Of a stretch of DNA of 64,000 nt, positions 13,270 to 26,727 are shown piece after piece. Both the position numbers and the translations under genes were made by a program. Within the stretch, counting starts at the first letter, position 1, and each line of letters begins with the position of its first letter. Location: contig ARYC01018494.1 of assembly GCA_000711775.1 (NCBI GenBank), forward strand, positions 1-64,000, written 5' to 3'. Origin of the DNA: Oxytricha trifallax. Lineage: Eukaryota; Ciliophora; Spirotrichea; Sporadotrichida; Oxytrichidae. The notes under the pieces are model-generated. The model was not told the origin of the DNA, made no database searches, and saw only the letters and a list, made by a program, of their open reading frames with translations.

Positions 13270-13720
13270 AGTTGCTTTTATTCTGTTATCCAAATAAATA
13301 ATCACCATTGTTCATGTATAAATAGTTTTAAACTGGTTGAGCTTTAATTAGCTTTAGTTTTTATGTATAAATCTTATATTTACCTTTCCAAAAATATCAT
13401 CAAACGCTTTTATCTTGAAGTTACCAACAGGTTATTATCTAAATCATTGACTTTCCAAATATCATCATAATAAATTTATAGTTTAAATCCAATAAGAACC
13501 AAGTATGTAAGAAAAGTTTATAAATAACTATAATTGTTGGCAATTTGAATTGTGGAAATTAAAAATGACATTATTAATTGGTAAATTAGAGTCCAAGCAT
13601 AGACATAGTAATTTATTGTTAATTTGATAGAAAGCTAATTGTCAGTTGAATATTTCTTCTATGGAAAAACTATCTCACCATATAAACAAGATAATTCTAG
13701 TCTAATGTTTGGTAATTTGT
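13270..13720 (-). pseudogene. Possible WD40-repeat gene relic
   Basis: On the minus strand around 13470-13420 the frame reads DDIWKVNDLDNNLLVTS followed by RQKRLMIFL, the spacing and residues of one WD40 blade (D/H..V..V...D..LL.S.S.D....IF). Upstream patches in another frame (DSNLPINNVIFNF near 13590) also look coding. The frames do not join, so this is at best a decayed gene or pieces of a scrambled one. The region is less AT-rich than its neighbours. The WD40 call rests on one repeat. Confidence 0.35.
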
Positions 13721-14539
13721 TATATTTCTTAAAATATTAAACTAATCTCAATTTATCCATGAGATGCTATGTAAAAATAAATATAAATCATCTCTATTCA
13801 TCAAAGTAGGATTATACCAAGGTAACTGCCTATAATTTTAATTTTATATTTTTATTTACGTTATCTAAGCAATTCTATAATAATATTTATTGTTTTTCCC
13901 ACTAAAACTAAACTAAGTATTGACTTGAATAAATGAAAATCTTTTACATTTTCAAATTTTGAAAACCAAAAAACACCCTGTATCTTTATTAAAATTAATT
14001 GTCAGATTGTTAATTTCCCATATATTATATAGACATTTTGAAGAATTTACTTAATTTTGTAACAGTAAGTGATAGATCAAAATAATATTTATTAAAATTA
14101 TTTTTATTTTTATTATACAATAAATGTTTTAATTAAAATATATTATGCTGAGGTTTAAAGTTTAATTTATTTAATATTATCATTTTTTTATATTTTAAGT
14201 TCTTTAATTAAATTTATTGTTAGTATTAAGATCACTTGTATTCCAAATTGCATATCTTCATTAGTAAAAAGATCATTCTTTTTTACATTTCTTATTATTG
14301 TATTTAAATTTAAGTATTAGATTATCCTGTAATTATATTATTTGTTAATTTACTATCCCCACTTTCAATATCAATATCAATGTCTCAACCTGTTTAATAA
14401 CTATTTAAATAATAATTAAATTTAATAAATAATTTAAAACTAAATTAATTAAAACAAAATTCTTAAAGAAGTAATTTAAAATATTAGTGATATAATAATA
14501 GGCATTATAAATGTTTTTTATTTAAAATTGTTTTTATTC
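13721..14539. other. AT-rich germline-limited DNA
   Basis: Spacer leading to foldback H2. Nothing was recognised in it. Confidence 0.5.
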
Positions 14540-14957
14540 TTGTAGGAATACCTTTGATTTGGGAAAATAATTTATAATTAATTTATTAATAATTTAAAAT
14601 CTTGGCAGTAAACTTTCTGGAAACCTATACAATATGGTACTTGTTCGATAGAGAATTACAAAATCAGCTGGACTTTACTATTAGCGGTACCCCTCTATCG
14701 CATTCCTGAAGCGAGATAACTTGACTTTAATTTTGGCATTAAAATCAACTAAACAAATCACCAAAAATTAAAGTCGAGTTATCTCGCTTCAGGAATGCGA
14801 TAGAGGGGTACCGCCAATAGTAAAGTCCAGCTAATTTTGAATTCCCTATCGAACAAGTACCATATTGTATAGGTTTCCAGAAAGTTTACTGCCAAGATTT
14901 TAAATTATTAATAAATTAATTATAAATTATTTTCCCAAATCAAAGGTATTCCTACAA
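14540..14957. mobile_element. TA-foldback element H2 (near-perfect, 418 bp)
   Basis: Ends are TTGTAGGAATACCTTTG and its complement CAAAGGTATTCCTACAA. The arms are about 190 bp each and almost identical. They hold TTGGCAGTAAACTTTCTGGA, ATATGGTACTTGTTCGATAG, CGGTACCCCTCTATCGCATT and CCTGAAGCGAGATAACTTGA. A short loop lies at about 14730-14775. It has no ORF. The right flank starts with TA. The left flank (TC) is not a clean TA. Confidence 0.85.
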
Positions 14958-15825
14958 TATTAATAAAAACATAAGCCATTCCATAGAGTATATCTTAAAG
15001 TATTTTTTTATAATTGTAATTTTTATCTTTTACTTGGATCCTTACCCTTATTTATAAAGTTAATCAAATTTATCCGTCATACTTATGTATTTGTAAAAGT
15101 ATTTAATTACAAAGATGAAGAAATCTAACTTACTAAATCTATACATCGTTCTTTCTCATGTATTACCATTAATTTATAGTAGTAAATGATTTAAAATCAA
15201 ATAAATTTAACATATCATTGTTTAATACTAAAATGAAACCATCAATCTTAGTCGTGACGTAAATGTATCTGAGTGAGTTGACGTGGCAATTCCGTGACGT
15301 GGCAGTCATGAATTAGAAAATACCATTAATTTATAATATTTATGTTATTAATTACTTTAATGCTTTTAAATTCTCTACATTTAGATAAAAACTCTCTCTT
15401 TAAATAATACCAATTTCTTAGTTAAAAAATTCCTTTAAAATTTTCCTAATATTTTTTTCTTCATTTTCACATATTTTTTAGAGGTATTTCTTAAAATAAA
15501 GAATAAATATATTTGAGTTTGTCCTTAATATTATTATTAATCTGTCGATTTTATAATGAATTCTTTTAAATACCTTTTAATTGTCTGACAGTAGGTTTAC
15601 CTTTTCAACACAAGTTATAAACTAAAAAAATATCTTATATTTTTCAAATGAAAATATTCATTGAAGGAATATAGAAATTATTGAAAATTATTACTTAATA
15701 AAGTTATTATTAATAAATCATTTTACAAAAGTAGTTATAATTCATTTCATTAAATAGATTTCATAATTTCCAACAGCCTACCAATTATAATTATTATTTG
15801 CTATTATATCTGTTATTTTAATTTA
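14958..15825. other. AT-rich DNA with a TGACGT cluster
   Basis: No gene was found. The notable part is 15253-15308, a GC-richer patch with three TGACGT sites, two of them inside TGACGTGGCA. The rest is AT-rich. Confidence 0.55.
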
Positions 15826-15887
15826 ATATTATATTAATTTCAGTTTGCTTATATCATAATTTTAGCCAATTAAATACTCATAAGATA
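15826..15887 (+). repeat. Dispersed ~60-bp motif, copy 3 (subtype b)
   Basis: ATATTAATTTCAGTTTGCTT, then ATCATAATTTTAGCCAATTA and ACTCATAAGATA. It matches copies 7 and 10. Confidence 0.8.
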
Positions 15888-16101
15888 AATAGAATTATTT
15901 TAATTTATTCGTTAAATAAATTATATTTGTTAGCAATTTAGAGATATGTAACAAAGTTATCTTTTTATATTGTCCATACAATTTTTTTAGTTTCAATAAA
16001 TTTCTAGATGTATCCAGTTTTATAAATAAAAAGTTATACAAACACTATTAAAATATCAAAATTATAAAATAATAATTTTTATGTAGATATTATCTTTTTT
16101 T

Positions 16102-16720
16102 GGCTATGAGGTAGTATCCTCCCCCCCCCTAATGTATACTTTTCTTTTTGTAGTCTGATAGAGTTTTTGACGCTTAGTAATAGTAGCAGATGAACATGGA
16201 ATGTGCGAGCAATAGTTTTGGAGCTATGGCCTCATCAAAGTCACTTTTTATATATAAAAATCATTATAAATTTTACAAAAAATTAACAATTTTTACAAAA
16301 TTTAATTTCCCTAAAATTAAAGATTTTAGCAGTTTTTAACTATATTAACAAATTATATCTAATTTATTTTAATTTTATAAAGTGATATAAAATTTATTTT
16401 AACTTTCATTTAAGATTTTTATAAAGACTATAAAAGTTAACTTTATAAAATTAAAATAAATTAGATATAATTTGTAAATATAGTTAAAACTGCTAAAATC
16501 GTTAATTTTAGAGAAATTAATTTTTGTGAAAAATTTGAAATTTTTTGTAAAATTTATAATGATTTTATATATAAAAAGTGACTTTGATGAGGCCATAGCT
16601 CCAAAACTATTGCTCGCACATTCCATGTTCATCTGCTACTATTACTAAGCGTCAAAAACTCTATCAGACTACAAAAAGAAAAGTATACATTAGGGGGGGG
16701 GAGGATACTACCTCATAGCC
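16102..16720. mobile_element. G/C-capped foldback element F1 with 8-bp target duplication
   Basis: A 619-bp foldback with ends GGCTATGAGGTAGTATCC and the complement, and a C9 run near the left end (16130-16139) mirrored by a G9 run on the right. The arms are ~290 bp, with centre near 16410. The flanks CTTTTTTT at 16094-16101 and 16721-16728 are an exact 8-bp direct duplication. It shows no coding evidence. An open frame along the arm is a by-product of the palindrome. Confidence 0.85.
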
Positions 16721-16728
16721 CTTTTTTT

Positions 16729-19640
16729 TACTTCAAAATGAAAATCTTAATTTATTTATATAATAAAATAATAAAAATATTTATTATTTATTTTTCAGAG
16801 TATTAGAAATTTAAGAAGTATATAAAGAATTAAAATAAGTAAATATTTATTTGGAAAAATAAATTAAGCCAAGTTAATAAAATAAATAAAACATAATTAA
16901 ATACCTCAATAAATAGTTCTTAATTGATAAAACCACATTACTAAATTGAAGTTCTGTGTCACTCCCCAAATTATTGTTGTTTTTAAATATGTTTTCGCTT
17001 TCTTTTGTTTTATTGATAGTATTTATTACTAAATTCTTATTATTTGATAAATAAGTGAGAAAATGTATTAAAGTTATTTCAGCTTTTTAAAATTTCAATT
17101 ATGTAATTTTTTTTTCTTCTCTAATATATTAGAAATAAGTAAATGCCATTTAAATATTAAAAAATTTACATTTTGATTTCTGCTAGATGAATATAATTTG
17201 CAAAAAAGAATTCAATTATTTTTATTCTCCGACTTGATTATATATAATTTTCTATATCATTAATATTTTTATAGTTATTAAAAAATTAGTTCTTATAAAT
17301 TTTGGTTTACTGAAGACATTCTATTCTAGATTTATCTCCCATTGTTTATTAATATTTACAATATGTTCCTCAATTCTTACTAATGCATTTTTATTATAAT
17401 CTTATTTTCTTATTTAGAGTTTGTAATTTATGTAATTATTTTTTATCTATAGGTAGTTTAAAGAATAATTTGAACTGCTTTTACTTTAAAATATGGGTAA
17501 TATTGGAACATTGTATTGATTTTAAACTTGTTTAAAAATATATTGATTATTAACCGAATAGAGAGTTAAAATATACCAATTAAATAATTTTGAAATCATT
17601 CAAAAAACAATTCAAAATATTCAAAATAAGTTAGACTATTAAATTTTATTACTTTTCTTAGAGAACTGATTATATCAAGTTGAGAGGAATTTATTGTACG
17701 TGAGGTTAACTCTTCTATTCAAATCAAAAGATATAATAAGACAGATAAATTTCTAATCCATTTTATTATAAGTTCTCTATCCAATGAGCTTAGAATTTTT
17801 TTAATTCTAAATCTTAACATTAACAGTCACCAATTTATGAACAATTTAATATTAAATAAATTTACTAATAAATGTATTTCTACATTATTACCAATTATAT
17901 TTATCCAGAATTTTATTTATTGTTTTACATTTGATTTCATTTTTGATTTCATTTGATACTCTATTTCTTACTGTCCCGTTCTTAGCATTGAATAGAATAA
18001 TGCTTTAATCTAAATGAAGTTTCCCATTTTTTACCTTCTTAGTTATTAATAAACTGACGTATAATCTTAGGTGTATTCTAAGTTCACAGTAAATTATTAA
18101 ATAAATAAAATTATTATAAAATTTCATGAATTTTGAATTTTTATATAATTTATTGTAATATTATTTCTATCAGATTGACTCATTTTCCCTGTTTTTTATA
18201 AAAAATAAAATTCTTGCATTTTTAATCTGTATGAATTCTCAAAAAATACAATACAATTTAAGTTTATTGTTCCTTAATTTAAATATAGTATTGTGTTATA
18301 TAATATAAATTTTATCATAAATATATTTTAAAAAAAACATTAAAATTTTAAATATTAAATCTTCAATTTGATTCTTTTAACATAAAAATATTTACATTTT
18401 CTTTTATTTACCCTTATTTTGTATATCAATTACTAAAAGTAGATATTTTTAAATAACTTTTGTAAATCAATCCCAATAATATATTTTAAGAAAAAATTGA
18501 ATTAACCAAATGGTTATGCACCTCTTTTTATATTAAATTATCAATTTTAATGTCAAGTATTATGTATCTTATAAGTTATCTTACTATAAATATGATTATA
18601 TATCTGCAGTATTATAATAATCATTAAAACCAAATAATCTCATAATATATAAAAATATAGATAAATATTTATTCTATAATAGTAGAGTTTTAAAATCATC
18701 TTATTTATATTAATTTTTCAGCTATAAATTTTGGATTGTTTGATTTTCCCAATATTAACAATTAATATATCGAATACGGTTCTAGAAATCAAACACTTTA
18801 TCATTAGATTTTATTTTAAGTTTTAAAAATCTTTCAATCCTTTAATTTCATCTGTAAGATCAATATAAAATGTCATTAATGCCTGATTTAATCTATATTT
18901 AACATCATACCAAGCAATTTATTTAGGGAGGTTTAAAATTTATGGGAACACTAAAATTTATAATATTTTAATATAATTAATCAATCATTTAATGTTTAAT
19001 TAAAAAATAGGGATTTTCAATCTCATAATTATTATTATAATTTCTTACAGTATTAAATCCACTATTTAATTCTTATTTTAATATATGATTTTATATTTTT
19101 ATTATGTAATACAATTATATTTAATATAATTTAAAATGATTAATATAACTAATAATTTATGTATTTAATTTGCTATTTTACTGATTGAGAGAAGTTTTAT
19201 TTAATCATTACAGTGAAAAATCAAATTTCTCCATTTTTTGTGTTCCTTACAATTAATATAAATTATATTGATTCTATATCCATGTATAATTGTTCCTATT
19301 TTAATAGTGATTACATTGTATTTATTTATATTAGTTAAATAAAACATAAATATTATAATTTATTCAAATAAACACATTATTAAATAAAAATTATAAACTA
19401 TGCTATAAATTATTCGATTTGAATCAATTAAGGATTTAATATCATAAGATCATTAGTATGTGATTAGAAATAGATTACGACAGGTAGAATATTGTGAGAT
19501 TTATCTTTAATTCTGTCAATGTTAAAATTGAAGGCATTTATAAAATGCAAAAAATAAAAGTGCAAATAAATATCATAAAAATATAATTGAATATAATATG
19601 TAATTGTAATTAATTTGACATTTATTTTTAGATTTTGATA
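16729..19640. other. AT-rich germline-limited DNA
   Basis: Mostly featureless. One patch at 19458-19580 on the plus strand reads LEIDYDRQNIVRFIFNSVNV without TGA and looks coding in residue use. No family was recognised for it. Confidence 0.5.
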
Positions 19641-20054
19641 TTGTAGAAATACATTTGAATTTGGAAAATTAATTATAAATATATTTAAATTATTTAAAAA
19701 TCGTGGCAGTTAAAATTGTCCAATTTAAACGATCTTGGGCTCATTCGATAGAGAATTCAAAATTAGCTGGACTTTACTATTGGCGGTACTATTTTATCGC
19801 ATCCCTGGAGCGAGATAACTTGAGTTTAATGTGAGGTATAATTTAATGAATTTAGAAGTGTTTAATTAAACTCAAGTTATCTCGCTCCAGGGATGCGATA
19901 AAATAGTACCGCCAATAATAAAGTCCAGCTAATTTTGAATTCTCTATCGAATGAGCCCAAGATCGTTTAAATTGGACAATTTTAACTGCCACGATTTTTA
20001 AATAATTTAAATATATTTATAATTAATTTTCCAAATTCAAATGTATTTCTACAA
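19641..20054. mobile_element. TA-foldback element H3 (near-perfect, 414 bp)
   Basis: Ends are TTGTAGAAATACATTTGAAT and complement, with TA on both sides (19639-19640 and 20055-20056). The core TATCGCATCCCTGGAGCGAG and GTGGCAGTTAAAATTG are mirrored in the other arm. Loop is near 19830-19870. It belongs to the same subfamily as H4 at 36271 but in the opposite orientation. Confidence 0.88.
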
Positions 20055-20056
20055 TA

Positions 20057-21789
20057 ATTAATTTACTAAACTAATTAATAATGCATAAAATTGTTTAATA
20101 ATACACAGTTTATTCTAGAATAAAAAATATTAGTTTAAAAAGCTATACTCTTATATCATTTTATTAAATTTTTTAAGAATAAATTTTCAAAATTAAAGAA
20201 AAGATTAATTTTTACTCTTTTACAAAATAATTATTAAAATCTTTCAATAATTAAATATAACTATTATTTAATTATTTTTATATTGTAAAGAGTACACTCA
20301 GTATTTCGTATTTCTAATTACCTTAATATTAATTTTACCAAAAAACCATTAAATTTCAGTTAGTTTTAACTAAACTCTAGTATATTAATATAGAAAACTA
20401 AATCTTTAAAGGTAAATTAGTTTATAATATTGGGACCTCAGATCATTACTTAGTCAAATTTCCTTTGTTTTATAATTCAAATTGAATCTTTTGTTTTTTA
20501 TTAGTTACAGTTTAACATCAATATTAATAATAATATGATTAGCAATAATTTTTATAGAAAAATTGATTTTTAAATATACAAAATTTGGAGTGTATCATTT
20601 CATTTATTTATTTAATTTGAAAATATTTATTATCAAATAACTCTATTAAAACATATCAATTAAATAAATAAAAAACATAGTCTCATTGCAAAACTATTAA
20701 AAATAATGAAAGGCTAATGACCCTGAAATCGAAATCCCATTTATTTCATAAAATTTTAAATTGTTAACTATACTATATTTTTGTAAAATTTGTTCCCTAT
20801 TTATACAAAAAGTTAATTATTTTTTCATTTGCTTAATTTAAATTATTTTAAATAGTTAATGCGAATTCGTTGAAGGTTCCTTTTACTAATAAACAGAGTT
20901 TTTTAAAAATACCAATAAAAATTTATTTTGTTATTATTCTTAACTCATATTAGTTGTTAGCAGAATTACCCTTTAATCATACTAAAAATTAATTTAATAT
21001 TTAATAGCTATTAATATAAATAGTATTACAAATAAATTAAATTGATTGTAAATTTTGAATTTTTAATAATATATATTAAAATCATGAATAATAAAATACT
21101 AAGTTTTTATAAGGACCAATTGATATTTACTAAAATAACTTAATGGGAAATTATTGTTTATTCCCATAAAAAACCTATTTTTATCAAACTTAATCTTGAG
21201 GACCCTAATATCCAATTTCTTTTTTTAATATCCTATGCTTTAACCTATGTATTTTATAAAATATAATAGTTTATTTACTAAATTCTCTTAAAATAATGCT
21301 ATATATTAAGATATTTATCACCTTTTGAATTAATTATATATCTTTCCATATTTCAAAGAGGACAAAAAAATGTGATTATCTGGATAGATCCCTTTAATTA
21401 TATTTATTTAATTTATCTTAATATATAAAATTATCTAAATTATGTATGTTCATTTATAATCTTAGGTATTTATTACTATTTGGCAATATCAAATAATTAT
21501 TTTTAATCAAGCTTGTTTCTAATTTCCATCATTATAAGAATTAACTATTTACTTAAGGCATGAATAAGGGAAAATCTCCAAATCATAGAAATTATGTATA
21601 CTATATACTTTTTTTAACTCCTAATTAATGAATATTTAATAATATTCCCATTCAAATTAATATATAATTGATAAATATATTAATAATATTCCTTTTTTAT
21701 CTGTATTCAATATATGATTTTGCTAATTTCAAATATTATTATTATTGTTATTGTTAGTTTTTAATATTTTGTTATTTTGTTATTTTATT
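20057..21789. other. AT-rich germline-limited DNA
   Basis: Nothing was recognised beyond + strand CCC tracts. Confidence 0.5.
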
Positions 21790-21849
21790 AATTATAATGA
21801 TTTCAAGTTTCTTATATACTCATTTAAGCCAATTAAATGCTCATAAGTT
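21790..21849 (+). repeat. Dispersed ~60-bp motif, copy 4 (subtype a)
   Basis: AATTATAATGATTTCAAGTT, CTTATATACTCATTTAA and GCCAATTAAATGCTCATAAG. Confidence 0.8.
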
Positions 21850-24800
21850 ACATTTGTATTTATTATATAATTTTAATATACTAATAATTTAAGAATGATT
21901 ATTTTAAAAATAAAAATATATATTTTAATAAATTCATATTTAAGCGTTTAAGTAAAAATAATGAAAGTATTATTATGTTATCATTAATTTAAGAATATTT
22001 GCTTTTTTATATAATATACTAATATTATTGAATTATTTATTTTAATTACAATAATTGTTAAACTTTACAGAGTGATGAAATTTTCATATTTGAAATAATT
22101 AATTTACAACCTATATATATATATATTTAAAGTAAAGTGTGTAATTTCTTAGTATTATGATTTAGTAAATTGATCGATTGTTCTTTTCTTTCATCAATAA
22201 TGCTATGCAAATTTATTAAGAAATTTCAATATTTCAATTAATAACTATCAAAAACAATATTGCTTATAGACAAATTATTAAAACAAATGTCATTAAAATA
22301 TTAAATTTTTAAACTAAAAAGACTATAACTTGTCAAAGCTACAGAATGAAAATAATGCGATTTAAAAGAGCTAAATTTGCTTGGTGAAAAAGTAATCAAT
22401 ATAAAATATTAGATTCTATAAGATAATTTATTATTATAATGATCTAATAAAATAATAATATAGTTTTCTCTAATTTAAAATCTAAACACTTTCTTATTAA
22501 ATCATTATTTAATCTTTTAGATTTAGATTATTTTGACAATATTATAATTAAAGAATAATTAAATTTAATTCATTCATTTAATTAATAAATGTTATAATTG
22601 ATAATCACCATTCGTTTTGATTCATTGCACCTTTTTTATTAAAAATTATTTATAATTTTGGTTTATTATTTGTTTAGATATTTTAAATTAATCCTTTTGC
22701 AAAACATTGTAACATTAAAGCATTTGTATTATTCTTTTTAATCTTTGAAATTATGAATTATTTTTTTATTTAAATAAAATAAACATCGAAAAAATAAAAT
22801 TTATGAAACCTAATTGTTCTTGTTTCGGTGTACCCTTCCATTACAAATTTGTTTATTTATATAAAATGTATTTAATTTTGATACTATATTAAATCATCAT
22901 CTGATATCAAATTTTAAAACCATATTTAATATTTATTAACTAAAATATAATTAGATTTTATTTTTATATTTGAAAAGTACTTATAAATTATATATTGAAA
23001 TTATCCATTTTAGAGATTATCACGAATATCAAGTTCTAAAACATTTTTATTAATGGAAATAAAATCTTGTTTCCCTTATTAATTATTATAAATTATCTAG
23101 TTAAACTGTGAACTAGCTACATTGACCCTTTATATTATTATAAGTAATAAACTTTATTATATTTAAAACACTAAAGTAGGTTTAATTAACACAGTTTTTG
23201 AGTACCCTCTTTTATTTTGACAAAATTAGAACTACTAATTTATATAATAATAGGGGTATATATTATAAAAATATTAAACTAAATATTATTTAATTTAATT
23301 AATTAATTATATTTCTTATTATATTTAGTTATTTTAAAGCTTTAAATAAAGTTTTAATATTCTGTTTTTATAAATGAAAACTTTACTTAATTATTTTATT
23401 TATTTATTAAAATATTATATTTTTCTTAATTAAAAATTTACCTAATTTATTGATTCAATAAGAATTGTCGAAATTACTATAATCTATCAAAGTCTTCTTT
23501 TTAAAATTGAAACATAAATACCTGGTATTCATTACTTCCACTTGTAATGAATACTTTTTCAATATTATTGTTTAGTATATCCCATCAATTAATATTTTGA
23601 TTCATAATTTATTAGATAATTAGTTAATAAATTTTATAAAATAGCTAATATATATTAATTAAAAATAATGTTTTTAAAATATAAATTTTAATATAATCTA
23701 AGCATCAGTTTAAAAATTTGTCAATTTTTACTAGTTATTAGTTCCATTGAAATGTATTTAAAGTTACCTATTGTTCAATTTTTATTCGATTTATTATTCT
23801 ATAAAGAACTATTATTATTTTGCTCATTAATATTATGTATAAATAAAAAATTATAAAAAGTTTGAATTTTCCTAATAATTTGAATTTAATTTATATATTT
23901 TAATGTTTACTATAACTTTTATTATTTCATTATTTAAATTAATATATGTTAATATGCTAGTTCTAATGTATTTTTAACTATCGTTTATTGATTATTAAAT
24001 TCAACTGTTCTTTAAAATGTCTTTTACATCAGATTTATAGTTTAACTGGATAGCTTTCTTAAAATAGTAAATATCCATCTTATAAAGTATGTTTTATAAA
24101 AGAATATATTGTGCATATTCCCTTCATTAAACAATTTATCTATTTCCATTTAATCATTAATATAAATTCTATATTTTTAAATTACCAAGTACCTTAAATT
24201 GAAACTCAAAGAAATTGAAGCAATTTTAATAATTCATAAAATAAAAATATTTTAATTTTTGAATTTTTATGTATTTAATTTATTTCTTTTCAATAGCAAT
24301 AACTGATTAAAATTTGTTTTTTAGTTTCAGAGTTTTTACCATAGGAATACATATGTAGTCTATTTCCCCAAGTTCATTCTGAAGATATGCTTTCCTCTAA
24401 ATTCTTTAAATATAAATAATATATATAATTGATTTGAATTATGCATCATGTCATTTAAATTATTGGCAAATTTTAAACAAATCAAAAATTTATTAATCTT
24501 TTGAGTTTGTTATGGATTAATTGGAATATTCTTTCAAATTATATGTCAAAAGTAGATTATTTTAAATTAACTAGTTTCTAAATAAATATCCCCTTTTATA
24601 AATATCTTATAGACATCTTCTTCTATTACATTAATGTAAATTATCGTATCTTGTTATGGGAATATATTTTATTTCATGTAGTTAATTTAAATACTCTACT
24701 GGAGTGTTAGAAATTATTTGGAAATAAGTATATATTAATTTATAATTTGCTTTATTCAAAAGTCTCCCAATTTTACAATTAAATAAAATATGCATTATAT

Positions 24801-26667
24801 TAATATGATAAAATTTATTAATTTAAGTTAATTTTTTATCAAATTTTTCTTACACATTTATTATTTTTTCTTTTTATATACTATTATTATTATTTAAAGA
24901 ATAAAGAATTAAACTTACTGAAATTTAACAAAATATTTTTAACTATTTTCTTTATTATTAAATGTATTAATTACAACTAATATCGTGGTTTTTTTTATTT
25001 AAATTGTATCTGTTGTAATAAGTTTCTAATTGATTTATAATATTATGCTATAGTAACCCTTATAAACTTGCTGTATTAAATTTTTAAAAATAAATTTGGA
25101 TTTTATTTACTTATAACTCTTTTTTATTTTAGTTGAAGTTGGTGATTTAAAAACATATTATTAAAGAAGATACATTGTTACAATATTTGATCTTTAAATA
25201 TATATGCTATTAAATATGATTTAAAAATAAAAATATCTCCAAATTATATCTTCAGATATTACAATAATTCCTTAAAATAATCTACTTTAATAAAGAGTTT
25301 TCAAAGAAACCACTTATTATGTGTATTTATATTGTTGAATTAATTATTAATATTTATAGTTAATTTCAAAAGCAAATATATATTTAAAGCTATTATTTCG
25401 TTATATCTTAATTATTTATTAACTGATAATTTAATAAATATATTTTTAACTTTTTAAGCTTTTTATTTTATTTTTAAATAATACAAAAAAAATTCAATAG
25501 CATCTGATATATATTAAAGATATTGTCTAAGATTTCTGAATCCTTCTTATTTATAAGAAATTTGATAGTACTCACAGAATATATCCTCAATTTGTTATAT
25601 TTACAATTCATGCAATAGTAATGAACCCTGATTATTTAGAAAAATTATCATTTTATTTATAATTAGTAGCAGATATTATTGTGAATTGCACTCTGTAGAT
25701 AAATTAGACTTTGACCACTCTTTATAACTTTTTAATTAACATTGACCATATTACAAAAATAAAAAAGATATTATTTTATGAACTTGTAAAACTATAAAAA
25801 ATTAAAAATATATTTAATAATATTTTTATATCTTTGTAAATTTAATAAGATTCAATTATTCTGGTTTTTCCAATAATTTAGTACAAGTAAATTCTTAAAA
25901 ATAATCATAATTAAGTATTTTTTATTTATTTATTATATTATATAATAATAATCTTTTATTTTAGAATTTTTCATTTATCTTCATAAACTAGCAATAAGAA
26001 TAAAATTTCCCTAAATGTTTTATAAATAAATAATTTCTTTATGATTATATTTAAATATCTATATTAATTTGCTAAATAAACATTTAAATTAAATTAATAA
26101 TTCGTATTACCTATGTACAAAGTCCTGTATTGAAGTATATAAATGTTTTATTATCTATAAAAATCTAACATTACTAATCATTTCTTACTATATTTAATGA
26201 TAAACTCTCATTGAAAAAACCTATTATCTATAACAAAACATTAAAAAAGTATTTAATTCTAATGATTATACAAAATATTCAATAAAATTTAATTAATAAT
26301 CTATAAAGAGAGGTATTTTCTTATTTTATATGATCTTTTTTCCCATTTATTTTAAAGTAACTCATTGTAATTAACTATTTGGCAATTATATAATCACCCT
26401 ATTTATCATAAAAATAATTGAGCTTTAATCTATGAAGTCATTATAAATAATATATCATTGTATTTAATAAAAATATAATTAAAACAATTTAGTTTGCATT
26501 AAAATAATTGTAATTATTATTTTTATAATGAAACATTATATGTCTTGATGAATATTAGTAAAATTTCTTGATAGCTTAGTCATATTTAATAAAATTCGTC
26601 TATGTTGACCCTGTAATAATGAATTTTACTCTTATTATTACTTTTGATTTTTGATTTTATTAATTTA
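21850..26667. other. AT-rich germline-limited DNA
   Basis: No gene was found. A perfect 11-bp hairpin (GTATTCATTAC / GTAATGAATAC, 8-nt loop) lies at 23525-23554. Small coding-looking patches occur near 22320-22390 (plus), 22790-22860 (minus), 24330-24400 (minus) and 25131-25200 (plus). None is long enough to name. Confidence 0.45.
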
Positions 26668-26727
26668 TTATTATATTGATTTCTAATCTTCTATTTATCA
26701 TAATTTGAACCAATTAGATGCTATGAA
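26668..26727 (+). repeat. Dispersed ~60-bp motif, copy 5 (subtype c)
   Basis: TATTATATTGATTTCTAATC, then TTATCATAATTTGAACCAAT and TAGATGCTA. It is diverged in the core (GAACCAATTAGATGCT) but shares the copy-1 upstream half. Confidence 0.7.

Noticed and set aside
16399..16632. 77-codon frame on the minus strand
   Set aside because: It lies on the right arm of foldback F1 and follows from the palindrome. No codon signal.
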